A stretch of 14,554 nt of DNA from an uncultured Lachnospiraceae bacterium (GTDB lineage Bacteria; Bacillota; Clostridia; Lachnospirales; Lachnospiraceae): the NCBI GenBank assembly GCA_900544685.1, contig UQWA01000047.1, positions 1 to 14,554 of the forward strand. Direction: 5' to 3'. Of this stretch, positions 7,221 through 13,621 are shown piece by piece (position 1 is the stretch's first letter; each line of letters opens with the position of its first letter). Below the pieces are notes generated by a model. The model saw only the letters and a program-made list of their open reading frames with translations, was not told where the DNA came from and searched no databases. Both the position numbers and the translations under genes were made by a program.

Positions 7221-8935
7221 GACAGAAAAGTGAAAAAGAACGTTTATGGTGGGCTCAGTTTAATGCCCTGGAAATGGGAAGCGGATGGGATGATACCGAT
7301 ATCGCCAAGCCGCAGATTATGATTGAAGATGTATATGGAGATTCCCATCCGGGAAGTGTCCATCTCCATCAGTTATCCACTCAGGCAGGATATGGTGTCT
7401 ATGAAAAAGGCGGTTTTCCGGCTCATTATCATACTACCGATGTCTGTGACGGATGCGCGCAGGGACATGACGGCATGAACATTGTACTGGCTTCCAGAGA
7501 AGCCATTGCCGATATGGTAGAAGTTCATGCAAGCGCTGTACCATGGGATGGCATGATTCTCTCCAGCAGCTGTGACAAGTCCATTCCTGCTCATTTAAAA
7601 GCAGCTGCCCGTATGGATATCCCGACCATCTTTATGCCGGGCGGAAGCATGCGTCCGGGTCCAAATATGACCACCAGCCTGGTGGCCGGTGACATCTCTC
7701 TTCGTCAGAAACGAAAAGATGCCGTAACCCCGCAGGAGATCCGCGACTACTATCTCACCGGATGCCCTTCCGTTGGTGCCTGCACCTTCCTTGGAACTGC
7801 CAGCACCATGCAGTGTATGGCAGAAGCTCTCGGACTGGCTCTTCCAGGATCCGCTCTCGCTCCTGCTACTATGATGGATATCCAGCGTTACGCCCGTCAG
7901 GCTGGGCGCAAAATTATGGAACTGGTAGAACGTGATATCAAAGTATCCGATATCCTGACACCTGCCGCATTTAAGAATGCGATTATTATTCACAGTGCCA
8001 TCGGTGGAAGCACCAATGCTACTCTTCATCTGCCAAGTATTGCACGAGAACTGGATATTGACCTTCCAATTGAGATGTTCGACGAGATCAATCATCTGGT
8101 ACCGCATATCGGAAATATCTTCCCAAGCGGCCAGTATCTGACCGAATGTTTCTGGTTCGCAGGTGGTATTCCTTATGTACAGTTACTGTTAAAAGATATG
8201 CTGGATCTGGATGTCATGACTGTTACCGGCAAGACACTGGGCGAGAACCTGGAGGATCTGCAGAAGGACAATTTCTTTGAACGTAACGTAGGTTATCTGA
8301 ACAACTATCATATTAACCGTGATGATGTGATCATCCCTCCTGAAAAAGTAACCGAAAAAGGAAGCGTTGCCATTCTGAAGGGAAATATCGCACCGGAGGG
8401 AAGCGTGGTAAAATACTCCGCTGTTGCACAGTCCCAGCGTGTCTTCACCGGTCCTGCCAGAGTCTTCAACGAAGAAGAAGATGCTTACCAGGCTGTGGTA
8501 GACAAGCAGATCAAGCCTGGCGATATCATTGTCATCCGTTATGAGGGTCCAAGAGGATGCGGTATGCCGGAAATGCTTATGACCACAGAAGCTATCGTGT
8601 GTGATGAGGAACTGAACGGACATGTAGCCCTGATCACTGACGGTCGTTTCTCCGGTGCAACCAGAGGTGCCGCTATCGGTCATATCAGCCCGGAAGCTGC
8701 CGCAGGCGGTCCAATTGCCTTCGTGGAAGAAGGAGATCTGATCCGTTATGATATCGAGAACCGTCGTCTGGATCTGGTTGGTATAGCAGGAAAAGAAGTT
8801 ACTCCGGGAGAAGCCGATGCCATTCTGAAAGAACGAAGCAAAAAAGGTATTCTTCCAAGACCTGCCAGAAAAGGCTTCTATAAGCGATATACCGATCATG
8901 CACTCAGTGCTATGCAGGGTGCCGGTCTGAACTAA
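7217..8935 (+). CDS. IlvD/Edd-family sugar-acid dehydratase (paralogue 2)
   Basis: A 572-residue Fe-S dehydratase, clearly paralogous to the one at 235-1992. The first 120 residues align without gaps, including GDSHPGSVHL, TTDVCDG and SSSCDKSIP. Probable cluster cysteines are C77, C119 and C189 (GACTFLGTASTM). The catalytic serine is probably S479 in DGRFSGAT. It has an extra cysteine, C80, right after the first motif, which paralogue 1 lacks. It is coupled to the regulator gene by an ATGA overlap, with an AAAGGAG site inside the regulator's 3' end. As with paralogue 1, an aldonate-type substrate is inferred from context rather than branched-chain synthesis. The two enzymes may handle different stereoisomers or different sugar acids entering the same pathway. 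Confidence 0.88.
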   Translation: MRQKSEKERLWWAQFNALEMGSGWDDTDIAKPQIMIEDVYGDSHPGSVHLHQLSTQAGYGVYEKGGFPAHYHTTDVCDGCAQGHDGMNIVLASREAIADMVEVHASAVPWDGMILSSSCDKSIPAHLKAAARMDIPTIFMPGGSMRPGPNMTTSLVAGDISLRQKRKDAVTPQEIRDYYLTGCPSVGACTFLGTASTMQCMAEALGLALPGSALAPATMMDIQRYARQAGRKIMELVERDIKVSDILTPAAFKNAIIIHSAIGGSTNATLHLPSIARELDIDLPIEMFDEINHLVPHIGNIFPSGQYLTECFWFAGGIPYVQLLLKDMLDLDVMTVTGKTLGENLEDLQKDNFFERNVGYLNNYHINRDDVIIPPEKVTEKGSVAILKGNIAPEGSVVKYSAVAQSQRVFTGPARVFNEEEDAYQAVVDKQIKPGDIIVIRYEGPRGCGMPEMLMTTEAIVCDEELNGHVALITDGRFSGATRGAAIGHISPEAAAGGPIAFVEEGDLIRYDIENRRLDLVGIAGKEVTPGEADAILKERSKKGILPRPARKGFYKRYTDHALSAMQGAGLN

Positions 8936-8955
8936 GAATTCAAGGGAGATCATTC

Positions 8956-9636
8956 ATGAAGAAAAAGAAAAATATTGCAGGAACTGCCTACTGGGCAGTT
9001 CTGATTGCAGGAAGTATCCTTTTTATATTATACTGCCTGATGCAGTCCGTTCCCAAAAATCTGGTTTTCCGCTACGTGACCATCTGGGTGCTGATCCTCC
9101 TGGCAGGCGCCATCGGCGTTTTCTTCCTTCCATATGGAAAAGAAGGCAAAAAGCTGGATGCCCTGATGCCACTTCTGGACACGAATCCAGACCAGTACAT
9201 CCGCGAACTGACAGCCTTTCTGGAGCAGACTTCTTCCGGAATGATTTTCCAGGTGGGACTGCTGAATCTGGCAGTTGCATACTGCCGGAAGCGGGATCAC
9301 AAGAAAGCTCAGGAAACCCTGAACCAGGTACAGCCAGGTAATCTTTCCATTGCAAACAAAGCGGTTTACTGGTCCACCTTTGCTCTTACCTGCTTCTATC
9401 TTGGGCAGACTGAAGATGGATGCCGCATCATTGACAAGCGTGGCAAAGATTTTATGGACAACCGCAGACTAAATCATCTGGGCGCCACACCTGCAATTCT
9501 GATGATTTTCTATCATCTGGAAAAGCATCAGAAAAAAGAAGCCAGAGAGCTGTATGCCAAGGCAAGAAAGAAATGGTATAGTCCACAGTATAAAGCAGAT
9601 TTTGATTATCTGGAAAAGCAATTGCAGAAAAAATAA
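8956..9636 (+). CDS. Membrane protein of unknown function with helical-repeat cytoplasmic domain
   Basis: A 226-residue protein of no recognised family. It has a lysine-rich start (MKKKKN), two predicted membrane helices (about residues 10-30 and 37-58), then a hydrophilic helical region (about 66-226). That region has TPR-like patterns, such as LLNLAVAYCRKRDHKKAQETL and LEKHQKKEARELYAKARKKW. The positive N-terminus and short linker suggest that the repeat domain faces the cytoplasm. It starts 20 bp after the dehydratase with an AGGGAGA site and is followed by a terminator, so it is the last gene of the regulator-dehydratase operon. A link to sugar-acid use rests on position only; a scaffold or assembly role is one possibility. 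Confidence 0.75.
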   Translation: MKKKKNIAGTAYWAVLIAGSILFILYCLMQSVPKNLVFRYVTIWVLILLAGAIGVFFLPYGKEGKKLDALMPLLDTNPDQYIRELTAFLEQTSSGMIFQVGLLNLAVAYCRKRDHKKAQETLNQVQPGNLSIANKAVYWSTFALTCFYLGQTEDGCRIIDKRGKDFMDNRRLNHLGATPAILMIFYHLEKHQKKEARELYAKARKKWYSPQYKADFDYLEKQLQKK

Positions 9637-9649
9637 GCAAATGAAGAAT

Positions 9650-9689
9650 GGACGTGTGAAAAACAAAAGTTTTTCATGCGTCCTTTTTT
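9650..9689 (+). terminator. Intrinsic terminator of the regulator-dehydratase operon
   Basis: A 15-bp stem, GGACGTGTGAAAAAC (9650-9664) with 9669-9683 and two G.U pairs, has an AAAA loop and is followed by six T residues. It lies 13 bp after the stop of the membrane protein gene. Confidence 0.88.
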
Positions 9690-9774
9690 ATGGATACAAC
9701 AGCTTGCCATCATAGAATTCATATTCCAGAAACTCTGTCAGCACTCCGATATATGCAGGTTCTGATAAACCTAA
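9688..9774 (-). pseudogene. Possible 3' remnant of an unidentified gene
   Basis: On the minus strand 28 codons ending in TAA read LGLSEPAYIGVLTEFLEYEF then YDGKLLYP. The composition is protein-like, but the frame is closed by a stop immediately upstream and has no start. It may be the tail of a decayed gene; its family was not recognised. Chance cannot be excluded for so short a stretch. Confidence 0.25.
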
Positions 9775-10005
9775 TTAAATATCTTCCACTCATCCATCAG
9801 GCATCAAAATGGATATCCATGAGAAAACAATACAAGCTGATTTACTTCTTGCAGGAATTACCCAGCTTGTTACTGTCCTCGTTGCTGATAAGATTCATCA
9901 GCAACAATACATTCGAAGCTTAAAGCTTTTGATTGCGTGATCTTTCCTATCCATAATGTTATGATTGAAAATACCAGATGCATATATGCCATATTTTCAC
10001 CACAG
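9775..10005. other. Gene-free stretch with one perfect hairpin
   Basis: No convincing gene was seen on either strand. GTTGCTGAT (9881-9889) pairs perfectly with ATCAGCAAC (9897-9905) around a 7-nt loop, without a clean T-tract on either side. The stretch lies between the end of the sugar-acid locus and the tuf remnant. Confidence 0.4.
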
Positions 10006-10035
10006 AAAAACCCCGGAAACCTTACGGTTCCGGGG
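10006..10035 (-). terminator. Intrinsic terminator, probably of the original tuf gene
   Basis: Read on the minus strand, CCCCGGAACC (10035-10026) pairs with GGTTTCCGGGG (10021-10011, one bulged base) around GTAA, followed by five T residues (10010-10006). It lies about 70 bp after the tuf stop at 10107. Confidence 0.75.
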
Positions 10036-10106
10036 CATCTTACGCTACAGTACGATACACACGAAGTGTATACCAAAATATATAATTATAATCTGTCAAT
10101 CAGTGA

Positions 10107-10160
10107 TTACTCGATGATTGTAGAAACACGTCCTGATCCTACAGTACGTCCACCTTCACG
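10107..10160 (-). pseudogene. tuf: 3'-terminal fragment of an elongation factor Tu gene
   Basis: On the minus strand, 17 codons read REGGRTVGSGRVSTIIE and are followed by TAA. This is the recognisable C-terminus of bacterial EF-Tu, where the full protein reads ...RFAIREGGRTVGSG... . Upstream, the match ends abruptly: the next codons are AGA, CAC, CCT, GAA and then a stop, where AUC, GCU and UUC-type codons would be expected. No other tuf sequence is present in the window. A good terminator follows. The fragment therefore looks like the chromosomal side of an insertion into the 3' end of tuf, with the rest of tuf (its end restored by the element) to the right of the window. An old deletion is the alternative. 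Confidence 0.7.
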
Positions 10161-10263
10161 TCTGTGAGGTTCTTAAAAACTCATTATTTTCTATGATTTT
10201 CGTGTCTATATTGTCCTGTATTGTGGATTTTCCAGGCTATATTCCTATTCTCTTCATTTTTTA

Positions 10264-10280
10264 GTATCAAAATGGTATCA
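10264..10280. repeat. GTATCA direct repeat, 11-bp period
   Basis: GTATCA occurs at 10264-10269 and 10275-10280, one helical turn apart and about 100 bp inside the presumed tuf junction. Short phased repeats near an element end can be recombinase arm sites; that role is a guess. Confidence 0.25.
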
Positions 10281-10312
10281 CAGCCAGATTTTCATGAGCT
10301 GTCAACTTTCCG

Positions 10313-10345
10313 GTTGCAGAGTGCCAGTGGCACTCGTTTTGCAAC
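10313..10345. repeat. Stem-loop preceding the first copy of the 27-nt motif
   Basis: GTTGCA-GAGTGCC (10313-10325) pairs with GGCACTC (10329-10335) and TGCAAC (10340-10345), leaving a 3-nt loop and a GTTT bulge. It overlaps the start of the motif at 10341-10367 and lies about 80 bp before the toxin-like gene. Confidence 0.55.
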
Positions 10346-10367
10346 GACCGAAGTGAAACGAAGACCT
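10341..10367 (+). repeat. Copy 1 of a 27-nt non-coding motif
   Basis: GCAACGACCGAAGTGAAACG, then AAGACCT, matches 13907-13933 at 23 of 27 positions. The differences are single substitutions: A/C at position 4, T/C at 14, A/G at 16 and A/G at 18. Both copies follow a strong short-loop hairpin. No function is known to me. Confidence 0.55.
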
Positions 10368-10426
10368 GTGACCCTCTGATTACATAGAAACTCGAAAGAG
10401 AATCCACTGGAAAGGAGGGCTAAGCC

Positions 10427-10525
10427 ATGAGTATTGTTGATTTTATAGCAGTAGTGAGCTTCGGCTTAACCTGCTTTGGTCTTGGATATACCTTTGGCAA
10501 GGATAATACTAAACCACAAAAATAG
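10427..10525 (+). CDS. Small membrane toxin-like peptide (type I toxin / holin-like)
   Basis: A 32-residue peptide, MSIVDFIAVVSFGLTCFGLG followed by YTFGKDNTKPQK. One hydrophobic segment of about 20 residues is followed by a short charged tail. This is the layout of membrane-active type I toxins and of the small 'putative holin-like toxin' proteins of Firmicutes. It has a very strong ribosome site, AAAGGAGGG (10411-10419), seven bases before the ATG, which argues for a real gene. A bidirectional hairpin terminator follows the stop at once, and a consensus promoter points back at it from 10642-10614, so a short antisense RNA would cover its 3' end. No convincing promoter for the peptide itself was found. 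The toxin role is inferred from architecture. Confidence 0.65.
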   Translation: MSIVDFIAVVSFGLTCFGLGYTFGKDNTKPQK

Positions 10526-10607
10526 CCGCCCTGGTCTGGTAAACTAAGCGGCAATTTTTGTCAAAACATATATCGGACTAACCGTCTATCGGTAGCACTC
10601 TTTTTCT
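10516..10607 (-). ncRNA. Predicted antisense RNA (type I antitoxin candidate)
   Basis: A transcript starting near 10607 from the promoter at 10642-10614 and ending at the shared terminator would be about 90 nt long. It contains no useful open frame. It would be complementary to the last codons, stop and 3' end of the toxin-like mRNA, as RatA is to txpA or SR4 to bsrG in Bacillus subtilis. The ends are estimates. Confidence 0.55.
10518..10559. terminator. Bidirectional terminator shared by toxin-like gene and antisense RNA
   Basis: GCCGC (10525-10529) pairs with GCGGC (10548-10552). Beyond one mismatch the stem continues with an A-rich left arm against a T-rich right arm. The plus strand ends in TTTTT (10555-10559) and the minus strand in TTTTT (10522-10518), so transcripts from either side can stop here. 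The left arm begins at the toxin stop codon. Confidence 0.6.
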
Positions 10608-10613
10608 ATAATC

Positions 10614-10642
10614 ATATTAGCACGCATGTGCAGAAATGTCAA
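10614..10642 (-). promoter_or_regulatory. Consensus leftward promoter for the antisense RNA
   Basis: On the minus strand TTGACA (10642-10637) and TAATAT (10619-10614) have a 17-bp spacer. This is the best match to the sigma-A consensus in the window, yet no protein-coding gene lies directly downstream on that strand; the transcript runs antisense into the toxin-like gene. Confidence 0.75.
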
Positions 10643-10746
10643 AAAATTTTTATTCTACTTTTTGAAGTTTTGACATATCCAATCCATGCCGGATCATCAT
10701 CAGAATATCCCATTTTTAATTCTATGTACATTAAATTGTTAATCAT
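10639..10746 (-). pseudogene. Truncated mobile-element protein (N-terminal piece)
   Basis: A 35-codon frame reading MINNLMYIELKMGYSDDDPA, then WIGYVKTSKSRIKIF, has an AGGAGA site nine bases before its ATG. The YIELK.GYSD..PAWIG.V..SKS pattern resembles the start of a roughly 90-residue hypothetical protein common in clostridial conjugative elements (recalled from memory). It stops where those proteins continue, so it is probably truncated. Its stop codon overlaps the -35 box of the antisense promoter. It overlaps the preceding truncated frame by 8 bp, a normal operon arrangement. Confidence 0.45.
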
Positions 10747-10819
10747 TCTTATTCTCTCCTGATTCCAAATTTTGCAACATCTCAACAAACTGGAAGCTGT
10801 AAACCTGATTGTTCCTAAA
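10739..10819 (-). pseudogene. C-terminal remnant of a gene cut by the kinase cassette
   Basis: Directly after the histidine kinase stop, and in the same frame, 26 codons read FRNNQVYSFQFVEMLQNLES then GENKND, followed by TAA. The tail contains the ribosome site of the next frame and overlaps its start (ATGATTAA). This suggests the 3' end of an element gene whose front was replaced by the kinase gene. It is short, and the family was not recognised. Confidence 0.35.
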
Positions 10820-11980
10820 TTAACTGTGGCATACCATTGATAAACATATGCCATGCCTGTCATTTTTCGCACTAAGTTTCCATCCGTGCATTTCAACGAT
10901 TTCTTTTGAGAGGGCAAGCCCTATTCCGCTGTTTCCGTTTTGTCCCGTATGAAAACGTTCAAACATATGGGAAAAATCCTCTGTGCTAAGTTCTCCTCCA
11001 TCGTTCCAGATGGAAAGGACTTGATTTTTCCACGATATTTCGATTTGACTACACGCATATTTTACGGAATTAGTTATCAGGTTAGCAACAGCGTGTTCCA
11101 GCTTCTCCGGGTCTCCGTTGACATATCCTTCGTCCAGTTCTAACGATACGGAAAGGTTTCGCCTGTTCACAATTCCTTCAAGCGGCATCAAAATATCTTG
11201 AACCAGTGATGCCATTTTTATTGGTTCACACTTTAATGGTTCCGTACCGCTTTCCATTTTTGATAAATACAGGATATCCTCAATAAGTTTACTCATACGC
11301 TCCGTCTGAGACACTATCATTCTGCCCGCTTGAGAATAATCGGTAATGACTCCCATTTCAATCTCCTCCGCATATCCGCAAATTGCCATAAGCGGGGTTT
11401 TTAATTCGTGAGATGTATTTTCAAAAAAGGTCTTCTGAGCTTTGTCATTTTGTTCAAGTTTTTTCCCGAGAAAATATCCAATGGCAGCACCGAGAGCGGC
11501 AATGACAAAAGCATCCAGCAAAACACCAAAACTGATTTCTTTTACGAGTTCTGGTTCGCCGGTAACATCCACATAAGCAAGTAATCTCTCATTGCTGTCT
11601 TCGTAATACTCTGTTCTGGCTTTCATATAATAAGTTGCTTCGTTAATTTTTGCCCTTTGCATTTCATCAGACGGGTGTGTTTCATACCAGTCAATAAGTT
11701 TCTTCTCTCTGGGTGTCAGAATCTGATATATGTCATCCCTGTTTTCTGAATCTGCCCCCATATATACAAGTGAGGCATAATATAAAGAGCCCGTATCATT
11801 TTCAGATTCGTAATTCAAATATTCGTCTGAATCCAAAGTAAAAGCGTTTTTAATTGCATTCTCAGCTCTCAGCTCTATTTTTTTATTAAAAACTATGTTC
11901 AGAATCAGCAGGCTCAAAAGCATGGCTGCCATAACGGCGGAACCTGTAAGTGTGGCAATTTTATAACGTGTCTTATTCAT
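10820..11980 (-). CDS. Sensor histidine kinase of a two-component system
   Basis: A 386-residue membrane kinase. Membrane helices lie at about 8-31 and 148-172 and flank an extracellular sensor region of about 115 residues rich in acidic and tyrosine residues. The HisKA helix follows with SHELKTP (phosphorylated H191). The ATPase domain has an N-box (NLITNS, N304), a G1 box (D327 in NDGG) and a G2 box (GNSGIGLAL at 349). The ATG at 11980 is chosen over an upstream in-frame ATG because GGAG precedes it and the membrane helix starts at once. It overlaps the regulator's stop by 8 bp, so the two are translated together. It signals to the response regulator at 11973-12662. The kinase ends close to the family's minimum, just after the last ATPase strands. 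The stimulus is not known. Confidence 0.88.
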   Translation of the reverse strand: MNKTRYKIATLTGSAVMAAMLLSLLILNIVFNKKIELRAENAIKNAFTLDSDEYLNYESENDTGSLYYASLVYMGADSENRDDIYQILTPREKKLIDWYETHPSDEMQRAKINEATYYMKARTEYYEDSNERLLAYVDVTGEPELVKEISFGVLLDAFVIAALGAAIGYFLGKKLEQNDKAQKTFFENTSHELKTPLMAICGYAEEIEMGVITDYSQAGRMIVSQTERMSKLIEDILYLSKMESGTEPLKCEPIKMASLVQDILMPLEGIVNRRNLSVSLELDEGYVNGDPEKLEHAVANLITNSVKYACSQIEISWKNQVLSIWNDGGELSTEDFSHMFERFHTGQNGNSGIGLALSKEIVEMHGWKLSAKNDRHGICLSMVCHS

Positions 11981-12662
11981 TACAATTCTCCAGTTTATAG
12001 CCATAGCCCCAGACAGCACTAATGCGAACTTTGCTGCCTGCGGTCTTCATTTTCTGCCTGACTCTTCTTACTGTCTCATCGACAACTCTGGTTTCTATCT
12101 CCGTAGAATCTATTCCCCATACTTTGTCGAGAATTTCATTCCGGGGGATTGCCGTTCCACCTTGTTCCATAAGACATCCCAGAAGCGAAAATTCTGTCAT
12201 AGTCAGACCAATATCATGCTCTTTCACAATGGCATTATGCTTCTCCCATGAAAAACACACATCACCAAAGGAAATATCTGCCTTTACCGATATATTCATT
12301 TCAACTCTTCGGAACAACGCATTTACCCGGACAACAAGAAGTGACGGCGAAAATGGCTTAATCAGATAGTCATCCCCTCCATACATAAATCCCTTCATAT
12401 GGTCAGACTCTGAATCCTTTGCCGTCAAAATAATAATAGGAACTGATGATATTGTCCTTAGCTTTTTACATATGGAAAGACCGTCTGAACCCGGCATCAT
12501 AATATCAAGAATAACAAGATCACAGGGCTTCTCCTGAAAAACAGAAAAGAGTGTATCACCATTCTTGTATGCTGTTACCTCATATCCGGCATTGGATAAA
12601 AATTCTGTGAGTATTTCTCGTATATCCTGTTCATCATCTGCCAAATAGATTTTTTTTGCCAT
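11973..12662 (-). CDS. OmpR/PhoB-family response regulator
   Basis: A 229-residue regulator. The receiver domain spans about 1-120, with acidic D9/D10, phosphorylated D53 (ILDIMMPGSDG), T80 and K102. The C-terminal winged helix (about 130-227) has TMTEFSLLGCLM, a recognition helix with RVVDETVRRVRQKM and the wing WGYGYKLE. It is encoded 85 bp after the secreted repeat protein and overlaps the kinase gene. The expected binding sites are hexamers repeated every 11 bp; such a series lies at 13622-13660 upstream of the secreted protein gene, so autoregulation of the whole cassette is likely. No resistance transporter or other obvious target gene lies within the window. Confidence 0.9.
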   Translation of the reverse strand: MAKKIYLADDEQDIREILTEFLSNAGYEVTAYKNGDTLFSVFQEKPCDLVILDIMMPGSDGLSICKKLRTISSVPIIILTAKDSESDHMKGFMYGGDDYLIKPFSPSLLVVRVNALFRRVEMNISVKADISFGDVCFSWEKHNAIVKEHDIGLTMTEFSLLGCLMEQGGTAIPRNEILDKVWGIDSTEIETRVVDETVRRVRQKMKTAGSKVRISAVWGYGYKLENCNE

Positions 12663-12747
12663 ATCTTTAATCCCACATGAGGGGAGTCCCTCAGAAATTC
12701 TGTGAGATTCCCCATATTATATCTTTCAAAATCAGTATATCTGTATT

Positions 12748-13548
12748 TTAGTTCCACTCTGCTTTCGCTTCAAGAGCGATTGCCTGTGCCTCCAAAGCAT
12801 CAATCTCATCTGAATACTTCGCATAGCGAGAAGCAAATTCCTCTTCAGAGAGGTTATCAGAGCCGTTATAAATATTGTCATAGATTGCATCAATTTTATT
12901 GTAAATACTGTTAAGCTGATTGACTTCATCTTCGCTCAAATTTCCATAGTATCCCTCATACCAACCCGCTTTCTTTTCAAGCGTTTCAATCTGTGCGTTC
13001 AGTGATGTAATCTCGTCATCATACTTTGCATAGCGGGCTTCGATCTCATCGTCTGAAAGATCATCGTCCGTCCACACTTCCGCATCAATTTCTTCGATTC
13101 TTTCATATGCTTTCTGAAGCTGTTCTGCTTCCTCTGCGGTGAGCTTGCCTGTATCGTACAGAGCATTATACTCATCCTCGGAATATTCATATTCCTCGTT
13201 GTCGATCCACCCGGCTTTTCTATCAAGCTCCTCAAGGCGATCCATGAGGGTATCGGTTTCATCCTGATACTGATCGTATCTGGCATAGATATCTTCATCA
13301 GAAAGACCATCTGCATCTTTCATTACCTCTTTGTCGATAGCGTCAAGTCGGTCATAAATGGAGTTAAACTCTTCAATCTCCTTCTGAGTGAGAGAACCAT
13401 AATCTACATTTGTTTGTGTTACCTCTGATGTAGTCACTGTCTCCTCCAGTGTCTCCTTCTGGGCAGCCATGGCAGGAATACCTGCGGATGTAGTCATTGC
13501 TGCTGCAAGTGCTATTACCATTCCTCTTTTGAATAATCTGTTCATCAT
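12748..13548 (-). CDS. Secreted acidic protein with three helical repeats
   Basis: A 266-residue exported protein. The signal peptide is residues 1-28, with a positive start (MMNRLFKR), a hydrophobic core and probable cleavage after AMA. The start at 13548 follows a strong AGGAGG; an upstream in-frame ATG at 13686 has no such site and would bury the signal peptide. The mature part has three repeats of about 62 residues, L53-W114, L136-W196 and L204-W265. Each follows the pattern LT/S..E....L..IY..(I/L)..ID...., then LS.E....RY..Y.DE...L......L..KA.W. They are very acidic and predicted to be helical hairpins. No lipobox, LPXTG or membrane anchor is seen. The gene precedes the two-component pair, suggesting an accessory sensor or stress protein outside the membrane, loosely recalling CpxP/Spy; that parallel is speculative. 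No named family was recognised. Confidence 0.8.
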   Translation of the reverse strand: MMNRLFKRGMVIALAAAMTTSAGIPAMAAQKETLEETVTTSEVTQTNVDYGSLTQKEIEEFNSIYDRLDAIDKEVMKDADGLSDEDIYARYDQYQDETDTLMDRLEELDRKAGWIDNEEYEYSEDEYNALYDTGKLTAEEAEQLQKAYERIEEIDAEVWTDDDLSDDEIEARYAKYDDEITSLNAQIETLEKKAGWYEGYYGNLSEDEVNQLNSIYNKIDAIYDNIYNGSDNLSEEEFASRYAKYSDEIDALEAQAIALEAKAEWN

Positions 13549-13595
13549 TTTAGTTCCTCCTGATTTTTTATTTACCGGTTGTTCGGTATGGCTAA

Positions 13596-13601
13596 AGTAT
13601 A
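13596..13601 (-). promoter_or_regulatory. -10 box of the secreted protein / two-component operon
   Basis: TATACT on the minus strand lies about 50 bp before the start codon. The -35 position has only a weak GATATT, as expected for a promoter needing an activator. A small TACCG/CGGTA hairpin lies in the leader between this box and the ribosome site. Confidence 0.45.
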
Positions 13602-13621
13602 GCTCAGGCAAATGTAAAAAT

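Noticed and set aside
8189..8953. Minus-strand open frame of 254 codons
   Set aside because: It lies opposite the second dehydratase with no ribosome site and no recognisable protein features.
9690..9923. Plus-strand frame of 77 codons after the operon terminator
   Set aside because: It has no ribosome site, starts on the terminator T-tract and looks unlike a protein.
10272..10376. 34-codon plus-strand frame covering the hairpin and first 27-nt motif
   Set aside because: It has no ribosome site, and the second motif copy does not keep an equivalent frame, so the region looks non-coding.
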